NCBI GenBank assembly: GCA_037447655.1
Contig: JBBHKE010003004.1
Coordinates: 186,001 to 250,000 of the forward strand
Direction of reading: 5' to 3'
Length of the DNA stretch: 64,000 nt
DNA from: Zygnema cylindricum
Lineage: Eukaryota; Streptophyta; Zygnematophyceae; Zygnematales; Zygnemataceae
Position numbers and translations under genes: made by a program
Shown here: positions 36,119 through 46,663 of the stretch, piece after piece
Position numbering within the stretch: the first letter of the stretch is position 1
How the letters are laid out: every line of letters begins with the position of its first letter
The notes under the pieces: model-generated
The model's database searches: none
What the model saw: only the letters and a program-made list of their open reading frames with translations
What the model was told of the DNA's origin: nothing

Positions 36119-37135
36119 CGTGCTATGTGTTTTGTTGATTTGAGCTGTTGCAGGTGCCGAAACTGGATCTAGATTTGCTGATTCCTCATGTGTAGGAAGC
36201 GGCGTAGATGTTGGTGCCGAATCAAGTTCTGCAGCAGGTGATGTATTTGGTAGAGGGATTTGTGGAGATGTAGTTTTAGCCGGTGACCGTGACTAAAAAT
36301 AAATAGGGTGAGTATGTTGAAAGATCACATACTCCTATACCTTTCCTATTTGTTCACTTTCAGTGTTTCTGAACATATTAACCGAATCTTGTTCATCCTT
36401 CAACTCTTTATTTCTACATACATTGAATTTCTTCTTTTCTAAAATATATACCCTATAACCCATTGCATTGTCATCATACCCCATAAATATCCCAGGTAAA
36501 CCTTTTGCTTCCATTTTCCATCTAGTCTGCGATATGTCTAAGACAAAACATTTGCTGCCAAATACTTTAAAGTGACTAACATCCGGTTTCATGCCTAACC
36601 AGAGTTCATAAGGTGGAGTCTTAACCGATCTAGATGCAATTATGTTTTTAATATAGACCGCACAATTGAGTGCTTCAGCCCATAATTTCAAATCTAAGCT
36701 TTTGTGTGCAAGCATGGACCTAGCACTTTCTGTGACAGTTATATTTAGTTGTTCAGAAACACCATTCGCTTCTGATGTGTACGGAACTGTCAAGTTATGA
36801 CTAATACCTTTATGGAGGAGGAATTGTTCGAACTCCTTTGAAGTTTATTCTCCTCCGTTGTCTGATCTTAGCGTCAAGATCGAAACATCGTGCAACTTTT
36901 CTGCGCATGCCTTGTAGAGCTTTAAGTGTGTGAACACTTCACTCTTGTGCTGCATGAAGTTGACTCTTGTGAACCTCGAGTAGTCATCAGTGAATCTGAC
37001 TATATAGTGGACACCTCCAGCTGATGGAACTTGTGATGGATCGAGAAGATCCGAGTGGAAAAGTTGTAGAACTTTGTTCGATCTGTGGTCACATTGCTGT
37101 GGAAAAGGTAATATGTGGATCTTCCCAAATGAGCA
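36119..37135 (-). pseudogene. Copia-1 integrase
   Basis: The DDE core is readable as FHSDLLDPSQVP, LRSDNGGE and EANGVSEQLN, followed by the usual C-terminal block (VFGSKCFVLDISQTRWKMEA, GIFMGYDDNAMGYRVY). At least one stop (after SDNGGE) breaks it. The linker to RT is unalignable by eye. Confidence 0.82.
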
Positions 37136-37648
37136 TCAATCACATGATTTCACAGGTTGAGAAGTAAAAGAGACACCCTTAACCTTTCTTGAATTCACCA
37201 TCTTTTGCAAGCTATCATAATTGATATGGCCTAATCTTTTATGCCATAACTCATTTACAGATGATACACTGGTATAGAGAACATCATTTTCTTTATATTC
37301 AGCCATATCCATCCTATACATCTTGCTTGCAACTCTAGTTCCTGTCACTGCAACTTTACCAAGCTTGCTAACAACCTGTCTGCCTCCTTTCAGGATTACA
37401 TCAAAGCCTTTGCTCTCTACTAAAAGTGTAGAAAATAGATTTTTTTTAAACTCAGGTACATATAACACATTGTGGAAAGTTATTTCTACCGACTTTCCCC
37501 CCACATCTACTATTAAAGATACATTACCGTGTTCTGAATTTTGCACACTCATGATGTAGGCATAGTAGATGTTCTTGGGAGGTGTCGCCTTCAAGTTGGA
37601 AAAACAGGATTTGTTCCAACACATGTGTGCCGAAGCTCCGATATCCAT
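37136..37648 (-). pseudogene. Copia-1 protease and GAG-pre-integrase
   Basis: The protease active site reads MDIGASAHMC; the usual Ser/Thr of D-S/T-G is Ile, so it should be inactive. The GAG-pre-integrase motif NELWHKRLGHINYDSLQKM supplies the two zinc-binding His residues. One stop separates it from gag at about 37649. Confidence 0.85.
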
Positions 37649-37651
37649 GAT

Positions 37652-38656
37652 CTATCCTGTATCTCTTTGACCTTCCATAGTTGTCGCCATTGCAAATAAT
37701 TCCGCCTCTTCACCTTTAGTGTAAGACAAGGGATCATCTTCTTCAGTTGCAAAACTTGAGAAGAGAGCAATTCCCCGAGAAGAGTTCCCAGAAAAGCCCT
37801 TATGATATGGGCTCTGTTGCCTGCCAGGATGATATAGTCTTGTTTCATTTGCCTTTTTCAGCTTCGAACAGTACCTGTATCCATGTCCCTTTACAGAGCA
37901 GTAAAAGCAAGTAGTAGCCTGTCTATTTGGTCTATTGTTATACTGATTCACACTCTGACTCCTATCCTGATTTCTGTTCTGATTAAGTAAAGTTTTCCTG
38001 TCAAAATCTGTGTTCAAAGCTTCTATTTTTCTCTTTCCACGAAGTATTTTAGTATTTGCTTCCTCTTCTAAGATCACATAATATACTAACTGAAAAGTCC
38101 AGCTAGATTTATCATGAGTTTTCAGCTGGACAAACACTCCTTTCATATTACTGAGGAGTCCCCTAACAAGTAAGGTTGCCAGCTAGAACTAAAGAAATGA
38201 GCCACCATCAGACGAATGTGCATTAATAAGAGCATGAAAGTTATCACAATATTTCACCATACTCCCCTCGGAGTATTTATAGTCCCAGATTTATCTAGCC
38301 ACCTGAAGTTCCTCCTGGACATTAGAATTCTCAAAAGCAGTTTTTAGTGATTCCCATATTTCTTTTGCTTTCTTCATTTTGAGCCGAGACATGACCAAAT
38401 TCTCAGAGATGCACAGAATGAGATTGTTTCGCGCTAGTGAGTTTTTCTTTGCCTAGCTCGCATATGTTTCACTTAAAGCACCATCTAAGACCCTCAATAG
38501 ATCAGCAGTTTCAAATGTGGATTCAACCATCGCCGCCCAGTATGCATTCTTTTAGACATTGAATATGGGAATTCTTGATAAAAGGCCCATAACCTATTGT
38601 TCTACAACCACAGTAGCAGGAGGAGAGCCACAAGCAGTAGTAGTGGAAGTAGACAT
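37652..38656 (-). pseudogene. Copia-1 gag with CCHC knuckle
   Basis: The start ATG (38656-38654) lies inside the 5' LTR (MSTSTTTACGSPPA). The LTR/primer-site junction encodes a stop (CAATAG) where the 3' LTR end implies CAACAG, so one C-to-T change closed the frame. The capsid-like helical part follows with more stops. The zinc knuckle is CFYCSVKGHGYRYC (C-x2-C-x4-H-x4-C). Confidence 0.82.
38584..38594 (-). promoter_or_regulatory. Copia-1 primer-binding site (half-tRNA type)
   Basis: GGTTATGGGCC on the minus strand directly follows the 5' LTR. It is complementary to the anticodon arm of eukaryotic initiator tRNA-Met. Confidence 0.75.
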
Positions 38657-38815
38657 TTAAAGCAGAAGCTATTAAGCAACCTACTCAACAGCGAACTTCA
38701 AGATGTGATTGAATGCAACTCAATTATCTATGCAGACTCAAATTCTCCATAACACTAGTTAGCACAATGTCAAATCACTCTACAAAGATTTAACTGAATT
38801 GATCCAGCGAACCAT
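38595..38815 (-). repeat. Copia-1 5' LTR, part adjoining gag
   Basis: Matches 33432-33645 of the 3' LTR. Broken at ACCAT (38811-38815), the left copy of the Copia-2 target duplication. Confidence 0.88.
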
Positions 38816-39551
38816 TGCAATTCTGTGTCCTCCATTGGACTACAGAATACAGGAAGCCTCTAGATATTTGTTTAACTAGCTCACTTTAACCCACAGCCAC
38901 TGCTGCCCAAAAAGTCACAGAAACAATTTGACTGCACCCCTGTGCAGCCTAGACTCCCTTAAGTCCGTAGCCAAAAGAATCATTGAAAACGGCCAACCAG
39001 CCGATAAGTTATGAGGCAGTAAAAATGCCAATTTGTACAAACTCTCAAAGGGAGAGGTGACTGCCTACCAAAATTTTCCAAGTCCTGATTTCCTCTAATA
39101 ACTTCTATCTACTGAAGTATGGACCAATCAGATTACTGTACCGTACCAAAAAGTACTACTCCCAATGTACCTTTTGTATGACCTATGTACGACAGGACTA
39201 TTAACCGGACGCGTGTCTCCTTTTTACTCGTCCGTACACTCCTCGGAATTCCTATGACCGAATGTCATCTCTCCACGTGGCTCCAGGTCATGCCACGTCA
39301 CTAAACGCCAAAGTGACTACTCCGGGATTTCAGCGATAATGTGCGCCGTTAGAATTGCAGCCAGACGCAATCTTGGCCGTAATAAATACTTGCGCAATAT
39401 TTGTTTCGTTGTCGAAACAAAATGCGTGGTATCCGTTTTGAATTGGTACATTTATAAAACTGTATCCATGTACGCCGTACACAGTTTTAGTTAAATGGAT
39501 TTGCTTCTTCCTAAATCTATATATATCTATCACATACTATAGCATTTAGCA

Positions 39552-39648
39552 TTGGTCCTAGTCTAGTAGGATAAAGCTGACCACTAACGGCCAGCTTGAC
39601 GAACCGCATGTTTCGCGATCAAATCCCGGGTCCGTCAGGTATATTTTT
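39552..39648 (+). promoter_or_regulatory. Antisense tRNA-like Pol III unit in the Copia-2 3' LTR
   Basis: A-box-like TAGTCTAGTAGG at 39559-39570, B-box-like GATCAAATCC at 39617-39626, spacing 46 nt, and a T5 run at 39644-39648. It runs opposite to the LTR sense. Function is inferred from box match only. Confidence 0.6.
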
Positions 39649-39696
39649 AGTACTAATAAAAATATCTGCCTGTTGAACTAAGGCAGCCATGGATCA

Positions 39697-39754
39697 ACCA
39701 CTCTCTCTATCCTTCATTGACTACAACAAGTATGGGGGCTAGAGAGAGGAGGTG
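39697..39754 (-). other. Conserved LTR hairpin (Copia-2 3' LTR)
   Basis: In LTR sense: stem CTCTCTCTA / TAGAGAGAG plus outer pairs, loop containing ATACTTGTTGTAGTCAATGA. Confidence 0.7.
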
Positions 39755-39840
39755 TAGGCAGGCTGTTTGTCCTTTTCCTTTTCCTTTTATACTAACATTT
39801 TAAACCTAGAAAATACTCAAGAAATCTTTTAATTTCAACA

Positions 39841-40560
39841 CTCCCCATATTTTCTAGTCTAATTTTAATTTTTCTTTCAACCCGCATTTTTCTTGACATT
39901 ATTTTAATTTAGGAGAGGGTATAGGTTTGGTCATCATGTCAGCCACCATTTCTTCATCAGGTCTATACACAAGATTTAAAATTTTATTTTCAACTTTTTC
40001 TCTTACGAAGCTTAATCTTATGTCCATATGTTTTGCTTTGAAATGGTGTTTTGGATTGGCTGAAATGCGATTGCAGTTTGATTATCACAAAAGATTTCAT
40101 GCACTCCCTCCTTCATATATCCGAATTCTTGCAATAATGACTTCACCCACATTTGTTCTTTTACAGCACAACAAGACGCCATATACTCAGCCTCCATAGT
40201 AGACTAAGCGACCACCTTTTGTTGCTTACTGCTCCAACTGCAAACACCTTCCCCTACATACAAAACATATCCAGAAGTGCATCTTCTCAAAGGTGCATCC
40301 CCATAACTAGCATCACTCTAAGTGGTGATATCAATGTGCTCCCCTCCCAAATGCAACCATAATTCTCTAGTTCGAACCAGATATCTCATGACTCTCTTGG
40401 CTGCCTCCCAATCTTTCTTTTTTGGATCATTGAGACTCCTACTGAGGACTCCTACTGCTGCCGCTATGTTTGGCCTTTTACAGTTCATAAAGTAGATCAA
40501 ACTTCCTACGACCTGTCTGTAAGGAATAGACTTCATAAACTCTCTCTCCTCTGGACCCAT
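39841..40560 (-). pseudogene. Copia-2 RNase H
   Basis: FMKSIPYRQVVGSLIYFMNC...DWEAAKRVMRYLVRT...SDASYGDAPLRRCTSGYVLY...WSSKQQKVVA...EAEYMASCCAVKEQMWVKSL. Stops at about 40205, 40321 and 40563. The Asp (SDAS), Glu (EAEY) and Asp (CDNQ) catalytic positions are recognisable. Confidence 0.85.
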
Positions 40561-41424
40561 CTAATCATCTAAGATTAACACTCCTCCTTCTACACTCCTA
40601 TCACTTACTTTTTTCAAGTCCATGGGAGTGGTACAACTGTTAGCTTTCTCAATTTGAAATTTCTCAAGCATATTTCCTATTGCTTCCTTTTGAGTGAGTC
40701 TTATGATCTTTTTATCCCTATCTCTTTCCATTTGAATTCCCTAAATATATCTTGCCTCCCCTAAATCTTTCATGTCAAATCTGCTTCTTACATCTTTCTT
40801 CAACTTATTGTTCTTTTCCAAAGACTTACTTAACACCAGCAGATCATCCACATAAATTTCAATAAAGACCACACAATTCTCATCCTCAAACATATAGATA
40901 GAATGGTCAGAGCTGATCCTGATATATCCTCGACCATAAGAAACTCATCTAATTTCTTTTTCCACTGTCGTGGAGCCTGCTTAAGTCCATATAAGGATTT
41001 TATGAGCCTGCAAACTTTACTCTCTTCTCCATTCTCCACAAATCCCTCTCGTTGCCTCTTGAAGATTTCTTCCTCTAACTCACCATTGAGGAAGGTGGTC
41101 TTAATGTCCATCTGATGAATTTCCATGTCTTCCGCTGTTGCTAGACTGAGGAGAATCCTGACTGATGGGAAACGAATAACTGGGGCGAATGTCTCCTCAT
41201 AGTCAATCCCCTCCTTTTGGGTGAAACCCTTTGCCACCAAACGAGCCTTATATCTATCAATGGTATTGTGAAGGTTTAGTTTTAGTTTAAAGACCCATTT
41301 ACACCAAATAGGTTTTTTGTCTAGAGGGCAATCCGCTAGTTCCCGAGAATTTGCTTCCATGATGGAAGCCATTTCATCATTTATGGCCCTGATCCATCTG
41401 TCCTTTTCTGGACTGTTCACTCAC
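40561..41424 (-). pseudogene. Copia-2 reverse transcriptase
   Basis: MNSPEKDRWIRAINDEMASI, CKWVFKLKLN, KARLVAKGFTQKEGIDYEET, MDIKTTFLNGELEEEIFKRQ, SLYGLKQAPRQWKKKLDEFL, and an intact YVDD (IYVDDLLVLSKS). A frameshift near 40920 lies before YVDD and a stop near 40740 follows it. Confidence 0.88.
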
Positions 41425-42600
41425 TGCCTCCATGTATGATTGAGGCTCATCAGGATGTGATAGCTTAGTTACCTTATGAGCTGCTTGTTTCTCTTGTAGC
41501 CTTTTACGGCTCCTTCTCCCCCCTTCAAATTTTGAAGCTGGAATAGAGGGAAGTCTTGGGTTCCTCCTTAGTGTCTCATTAGCTCCCCTGTTCATGGAAG
41601 ATGGTTCCGATTCCTCCTCTTCTGTCTCCTCGAAATCCATGGGAATATGTGGGGTATCTGGTAGCTCTCCTGTATCTTGGATCTCCCTTGAATTTGCCAC
41701 CACGGTATCACTCATGTCCTTTTCGGGAAAAACAGAGTTCTCCTCACTCTCGGACTCAAACCTGATTCTTATCTTCTTAGTATATTTAAAGGGGTCAATT
41801 GACTTTCCTTCATCCATGACAACTAGGTGTTTTACCAGAATGATATCTTGCTTTGCTAAGTCATAAACTCTATATCCCTTAACATCCTCATCATATCCCA
41901 CAAAATATCCACGTTTTCCCTTAGCATCAAGTTTCCAGTTTTTCTTATCCGTATCTAGACTGTAAACTTGACTACCAAAAACTTTAAGGTGAGAGATATC
42001 TAGTTTTCTTCCAACCCATCTCTCATAAAGTGTCATACCTTTAACTGCTGATGTGAGGACTCTATTTTTAATGTAATTGGCACAGTTCATGGCTTTTGCC
42101 CAAAATCTCTTTCCTATTTTCTTGTTCGCCAACATACTGCATACACTATCTCCTAGTGTTCGGTTTAGCCTTTCTGCTACACCATTTTGTTATGGATTAT
42201 GTGGTACAGTTTTCTGGTGTTGAACTCCCTCATCTCTTAAGTATTCCTCAAATTGGTTAGAGGTATACTCTCCCCCATTATCACTCCTTATTCTCTTAAT
42301 GGGGGTTCCATGCAACTTCTCACTCCAGGCTTTGTATTCTTTGAAGTAAGTTGGTGTTTCTGACTTTGTTTTTAGAAAATAAACTCTAGAGTATCTAGAC
42401 CAATCATCAGTGATTGTCAACATATATCTTTTCCCCCCAACTGAGGGTACCCTTGCTGGTCCCCAGATATCTGTGTGGATCAAATCTAGTACTTTTTCCC
42501 CCCTATATGTGGCGGCTTTTGGAAAAGGAAGTCTGTGAGTTTTTCCTTGGGCACAACCACTACAATCTTCCACCATTTCATTATCACTGAACTGAATGCC
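41425..42600 (-). pseudogene. Copia-2 integrase
   Basis: Cys pair CSGCAQGKTHRLPFPKA, DDE core IHTDIWGPARVPSVGGKRYM, IRSDNGGEYTSNQF, and the E in NGVAERLNRTLGD. The usual VFGSQVYSLDTDKKNWKLDA block follows. A single TAA after VPHNP (42190) interrupts an otherwise open domain. Confidence 0.88.
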
Positions 42601-43512
42601 TTATACCACACCCAGCTTCTTCATCTCCCTCAACCTATCAAAATGCACATGCCCCAACCGCTTATGCCAAATCATCAATTTTGGGACACCAACATAGTAA
42701 GCATTCTCCTTTTCATTACTCAGGTTAAGCCTAAACATTCCTTGGCTACCCTTATCTGCAGTAAAGTAAACTTCATCCCCATACTTGGCTGTAAAAACTC
42801 CCTTTCTAGTGAAAGTATCAAACTCTTTGTCATCTAACACAGATGTAGAAACAAGATTTTTTCTTAGCTGAGGAATATAAAGCACATCTGAGAAAGTGAG
42901 AATAGAAGTCTTACCCCCCACTAAAACTTTCAGGTCAACTGATCCCACAAGATCTGTAGTAACAACTCTCCCATCCCCATACTCTATTTCTACAGTAGGG
43001 ATTATCCTTAGCTTTGTGAAGAGGTCCTTGTCACGACACATATGCATGGATGCACCTGAGTCGATGATCCATCCTTCCTGTGGAGCTTCCCGAATTGCTC
43101 CAAGGGCACACTTTTGTCTCCGAGGAATTTCCTTCTCCTCCAGACTCTCGTCAAGAAGAAGCTCCCCATCCTCCTCAGAGGACTCGTCCTCGGTATCTCT
43201 TGTCACCTTTATGACCAAAAGTGCCTTTTTCTTCCCTCCGGAAGAACCCCCTCCTTGGTTGTCTTTGAGCCTCAGCTCAGCCTGCTTGGCACAATCCGCA
43301 ATAAAGTGCCTTGGTTTTTTGCAAAAATGACATAGGCCCTTTGGGGGCCTTGATCCTCCTAGTTGGACTCTTTCTCCTTTGTATGGTTTTTTCGGTTCTG
43401 GTCTCCACCTTTCCCCTCCGGCGGCTAGAGCTTGAACGCTCTTTCCACCTCCTCGATCTCCATGGTATTTTCTTGCACAAGTATCATCCTGACCACTGTA
43501 TTCCACTTCCAT
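42601..43512 (-). pseudogene. Copia-2 nucleocapsid, protease and GAG-pre-integrase
   Basis: CCHC knuckle CHFCKKPRHFIADC, acidic linker, protease active site WIIDSGASMHMC (D-S-G intact), and GAG-pre-integrase LMIWHKRLGHVHFDRLREM. Open over 303 codons; joined to gag upstream only through a frameshift and stop near 43513-43527. Confidence 0.88.
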
Positions 43513-44205
43513 GAACTATCAGTCATTTATTGTACTCGGTACACTAAGTTCTCATACTCGTCTGGTAACTTCATAATGAGGGTGTTTACTTTCATTTTCA
43601 TTGTGCTTGTCCAACCAGCACTCTCCATCTCCATATACAAACAAGAAAGATCATTGCAATAATCTAACATCTTTCCTCCTTTGTACGTGTATCTCACTAG
43701 CTTTTGCTCAGCCAACTGGAGCTCCTGAATGGTACCAGCTCTATACATCTCCACCAAAATTTCCCACAACTCCTTGGCCTTGTAAATATTAAGGTGAGAG
43801 GTGGCTAATGCTTGAGTGAGATGCATTAGAATGAAGTTCTTGGCAGCCATGTTTATGTCTTCCCACAATTGAACATCGTTCTCCACTGTCTTAACGGCCG
43901 CCGCTCCTGGTGCCATGGCAATAAGGGTAAAGGGTGTCTCCTTCCCTTTCCCCTTTTCGGACACACTGCTGTTTCCATCATCTGCCTCCTCCGTGGAAGC
44001 AATCGCTGCTGCGGAAAAACCTTACTCCTCCAAATCCTGGCGGAGTTCTCGAAGGTGGACGTTTCACTTGTCCACTGACGATACCCCAGTATCGTTTTTC
44101 ACACAAAGCTCCCATCATCATGACTTCGCAATAGATAAACCCAGATCCATTAAAAGTGGGCACCCTAGAGGGTGGGCCCATAACCAGCAATTCTGTGTCC
44201 TCCAT
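43513..44205 (-). pseudogene. Copia-2 gag N-terminal and capsid part
   Basis: The start codon at 44205-44203 is inside the 5' LTR (MEDTELLVMGPPSRVPTFNG), and the primer site is translated as VMGP. A frameshift near 43980 moves to the frame holding AAKNFILMHLTQALATSHLN and MLDYCNDLSCLYMEME, typical of a UBN2-type gag. Confidence 0.85.
44173..44185 (-). promoter_or_regulatory. Copia-2 primer-binding site (half-tRNA type)
   Basis: GGTTATGGGCCCA, 13 bases complementary to the initiator tRNA-Met anticodon arm (CTGGGCCCATAACCCAG), directly after the 5' LTR and inside the gag frame. Confidence 0.8.
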
Positions 44206-44920
44206 TGGACTACAGAATACAAGAAGCCCAAAGATAGTTGTTTAACTAGCCCACTTTAACCCACAGCCATTGCTGCCCAAAAAGTCACACAGACATTTGA
44301 TTGCACCCTTCTGTAGCTTGGACTCCCGTGAGTCCGTAGCAAAAAGATTCACTGAAAACGCCAAACCAACCGATAAGTTATGAGGCAGTAAAAATGCCAA
44401 TTTGTACAAACTCTCAAAGGGAGAGGTGACTGCCTACCAAAATTTTCCAAGTCCTAATTTCCTTTAATAACTTATATCTACTGAAGTACGGACCAATCAG
44501 ATTACTGTACCGTACCAAAAAGTACTACTGACGATGTACCTTTTGTAAGGCCTATGTACGACAAGACTATTAAGCGGACGCGTGTCTCCTTTTTACTTGT
44601 CCGTACATTCGTCAGAATTCCTATGACCAAATGTCATCTCTCCACGTGGCTCCAGGTCATGCCACGTCACTAAACGCCAAAGTGACTACTCTTAGAATTT
44701 GGCGATGATGTGCGCCGTTGGATTTGCAGCGAGACGCAATCTTGGCCCTAATAAATACTTGCGCGATATTTGTTTCGTTGTCGAAACAAAATACGTGGTA
44801 TCCGTTTTGAATTGGTACATTTATAAAACTCTATCCATGTACGCCGTACACAGTTTTAGTTAAATGAATTTGCTCCTTCCTAAATCTATATATATCTATC
44901 ACATACGATAGCATTTAGCA

Positions 44921-45017
44921 TTGGTCCTAGTCTAGTAGGATAAAGCTGACCACTATCGGCCAGCTTGACGAACCGCAGGTTCTGGGATCAAATCCCGAGT
45001 CCGTCAGGTATATTTTT
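44921..45017 (+). promoter_or_regulatory. Antisense tRNA-like Pol III unit in the Copia-2 5' LTR
   Basis: A box TAGTCTAGTAGG 44928-44939, B box GATCAAATCC 44986-44995 closing a short stem (TGGG-ATCAAAT-CCCG), T5 at 45013-45017. Confidence 0.6.
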
Positions 45018-45065
45018 AGTAGTTATAAAAATATCTGCCTGTTCAACTAAGGCAGCCATAGATCA

Positions 45066-45123
45066 ACCACTCTCTCTATCCTTTAGTGACTACAACAAGT
45101 ATGGGGGCTAGAGAGAGGAGGTG
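45066..45123 (-). other. Conserved LTR hairpin (Copia-2 5' LTR)
   Basis: Same stem CTCTCTCTA / TAGAGAGAG and loop ATACTTGTTGTAGTCACT in LTR sense. Confidence 0.7.
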
Positions 45124-45209
45124 TAGGCAGGCTGTCTGTCCTTTTTCTTTTCCTTTTATACTTACATTTTAAACCTAGAAAATACTCAAGAAATCTATTA
45201 ATTTCAACA

Positions 45210-45969
45210 ACCATAAGATATTCACACTGCATATTCACAAAATGTGCCTTAGTTGATTAATATCCCAAGACTTCGATAATCACAATTTGTCTAAGTCCTA
45301 AACTATATACTCATAGTGAGTATCTACTGGTCACACTAATTTAAGTGACTGTAATACAGAAGTGTTCTATGCTATGACAAAGTACTTAATCTGTACTTAC
45401 TATTATAAGAGTACTTCCAAAACCTAATTTTGCCTTTTCTCTAAAGCACACTATTTTAAATTAGCTAAACTACAAAACCTTGTTTCCAGATATTTACAAA
45501 TAGAAGGGTGTACATCAAATTTTCCTGGCGCTTAGTCAACAGTGGTCTATAACATTCGGCTGACTGTTGTCATGTAGTACGAAGCACTTGACACCGTCCA
45601 AGTGTGCTTCGTTACTTGTGGTCATTTCTGAATCGGGTCCGTGAATTCGATTATCAATCAATAGCCCTTCTTGGCTGACCGTACAATATTTTTCCAAATA
45701 TGCAGTTTGCATTCCTTTCGTCTGATTTCATCAATCCACTCGTTAATCTCCTGACACATGTAACTGGTCATGGGCGCTACTCCGTGAAACTTGCAACACC
45801 CTTTTCCTGCCCACGCGTGTCCAACTGGCCGTACAGTACACTATTCTAATCTTTTGTTATAGTAACACTATTTGAGGTAAGTATTACAGGTTTTCATTTC
45901 CCAAAATAGTCGAAGTCCTTAATTCCTCCTCACAGCTCTATCTACTGAGTAAAGTTTCCAATTTCAACA
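45210..45969 (-). repeat. Copia-1 5' LTR, outer part
   Basis: Starts with ACCAT (second copy of the Copia-2 duplication), continues with the sequence corresponding to 33646-34419, ends TTTCAACA, and is followed by CCTCG. Confidence 0.88.
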
Positions 45970-46445
45970 CCTCGCAAGTAAAGCCGCCATCAGCCTTCGC
46001 GACCAATCTAGTCGAAGTAGTTTTGAGAGTGTCTCGCTCTGCACAGCTAGCTTACCTTCCCTTCTCGAACTACCTTAATTATCAAACACAACAAAATCCA
46101 TGGCGTCGTCGTCCTCTCCACCACCGAAAAGGAGGAGACTTGTACGTGTAGGGAAAGGAGATGTGCCCCATCCAGATAGATTGCTAGTGGCGGCGGAGGC
46201 CATGGTAGAGGTAGACCGGAGGAGGGAGGTAGAAGAAGAACTGGAAATAGAAGAGACGACAAGTAGTGAGGCAGGGTTGGCGGAGACCAGTGGAGGGGAG
46301 GGGTCACAAAATTCACAAGACCCCGAGTAGAACCCACTCCAAGAGGGGGATCACAAGGATGAAGAGGATCATGAAATTGTAGAAATTAATGGTTTTTAAG
46401 TATTTTTTAGGTCTGAATAGAAATAAATAAGCCGAGGCAGTCTAC

Positions 46446-46511
46446 CTCTAACTTCTCTCTCCAACTCTCAAACTTGTCGCAGTCACTGAGAAATTGGAGA
46501 GGAAGCTAGAG
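46446..46511 (+). other. Conserved LTR hairpin (solo LTR-A)
   Basis: Stem CTTCTCTCTCCAA with TTGGAGAGGAAG plus outer CTCTA/TAGAG; loop AAACTTGTCGCAGTCACTGA. Confidence 0.7.
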
Positions 46512-46575
46512 CCATGGCTACCTAGGCTATCGTCAAGTTTACGGGAAATTTATATTAGTCAAGGGATTAATTACT

Positions 46576-46663
46576 AAAAGGTATGTGTCGGCGACACGAT
46601 TTGATCCTGATACCTGCCGGCCGTCAAAGAGTAGATAGCCGGTAGCCTTAGCCGTTAAGTCTA
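46576..46663 (-). promoter_or_regulatory. Antisense tRNA-like Pol III unit (solo LTR-A)
   Basis: On the minus strand: A-box-like TAGACTTAACGG (46663-46652), B-box-like GATCAAATCG (46606-46597), T4 run (46579-46576). Confidence 0.5.

Larger units (their letters stand above)
38816..39840 (-). repeat. Copia-2 3' LTR
   Basis: + strand ends TGCAATTCTG and TTTCAACA. The polypurine tract (GGGGAG on the minus strand) abuts at 39841. Contains the antisense tRNA-like unit and the conserved hairpin. Confidence 0.92.
38816..45209 (-). mobile_element. Copia-2, complete Copia element nested in Copia-1
   Basis: 6,394 bp with LTRs of 1,025 and 1,024 bp that are highly similar by eye. The ACCAT duplication is perfect. 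Gene order on the minus strand is gag, CCHC/protease, integrase, RT, RNase H. There are a handful of stops and frameshifts, far fewer than in Copia-1, consistent with a younger insertion. Confidence 0.93.
44186..45209 (-). repeat. Copia-2 5' LTR
   Basis: Matches 38816-39840. The terminal TG of the + strand reads AG here. Carries the same antisense unit and hairpin as the 3' LTR. Confidence 0.92.
33432..45969 (-). mobile_element. Copia-1, full-length but decayed, containing Copia-2
   Basis: Reads on the minus strand. LTRs are 33432-34419 (3') and 38595-38815 plus 45210-45969 (5', split by Copia-2). The 5-bp duplication CCTCG is present at 33427-33431 and 45970-45974. Removing Copia-2 leaves about 6.1 kb with gag, protease, integrase, RT and RNase H in Copia order. 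Stops and frameshifts are present in every region. It inserted into the Gypsy region. Confidence 0.9.

Noticed and set aside
39552-39648. Genuine tRNA gene
   Set aside because: A and B boxes are present but no acceptor stem or convincing clover-leaf can be paired, and it recurs in each LTR; treated as a tRNA-like promoter unit.
42896-43514. Large + strand frames opposite Copia-2 gag/protease
   Set aside because: Shadow frames of the minus-strand protease/nucleocapsid coding region.
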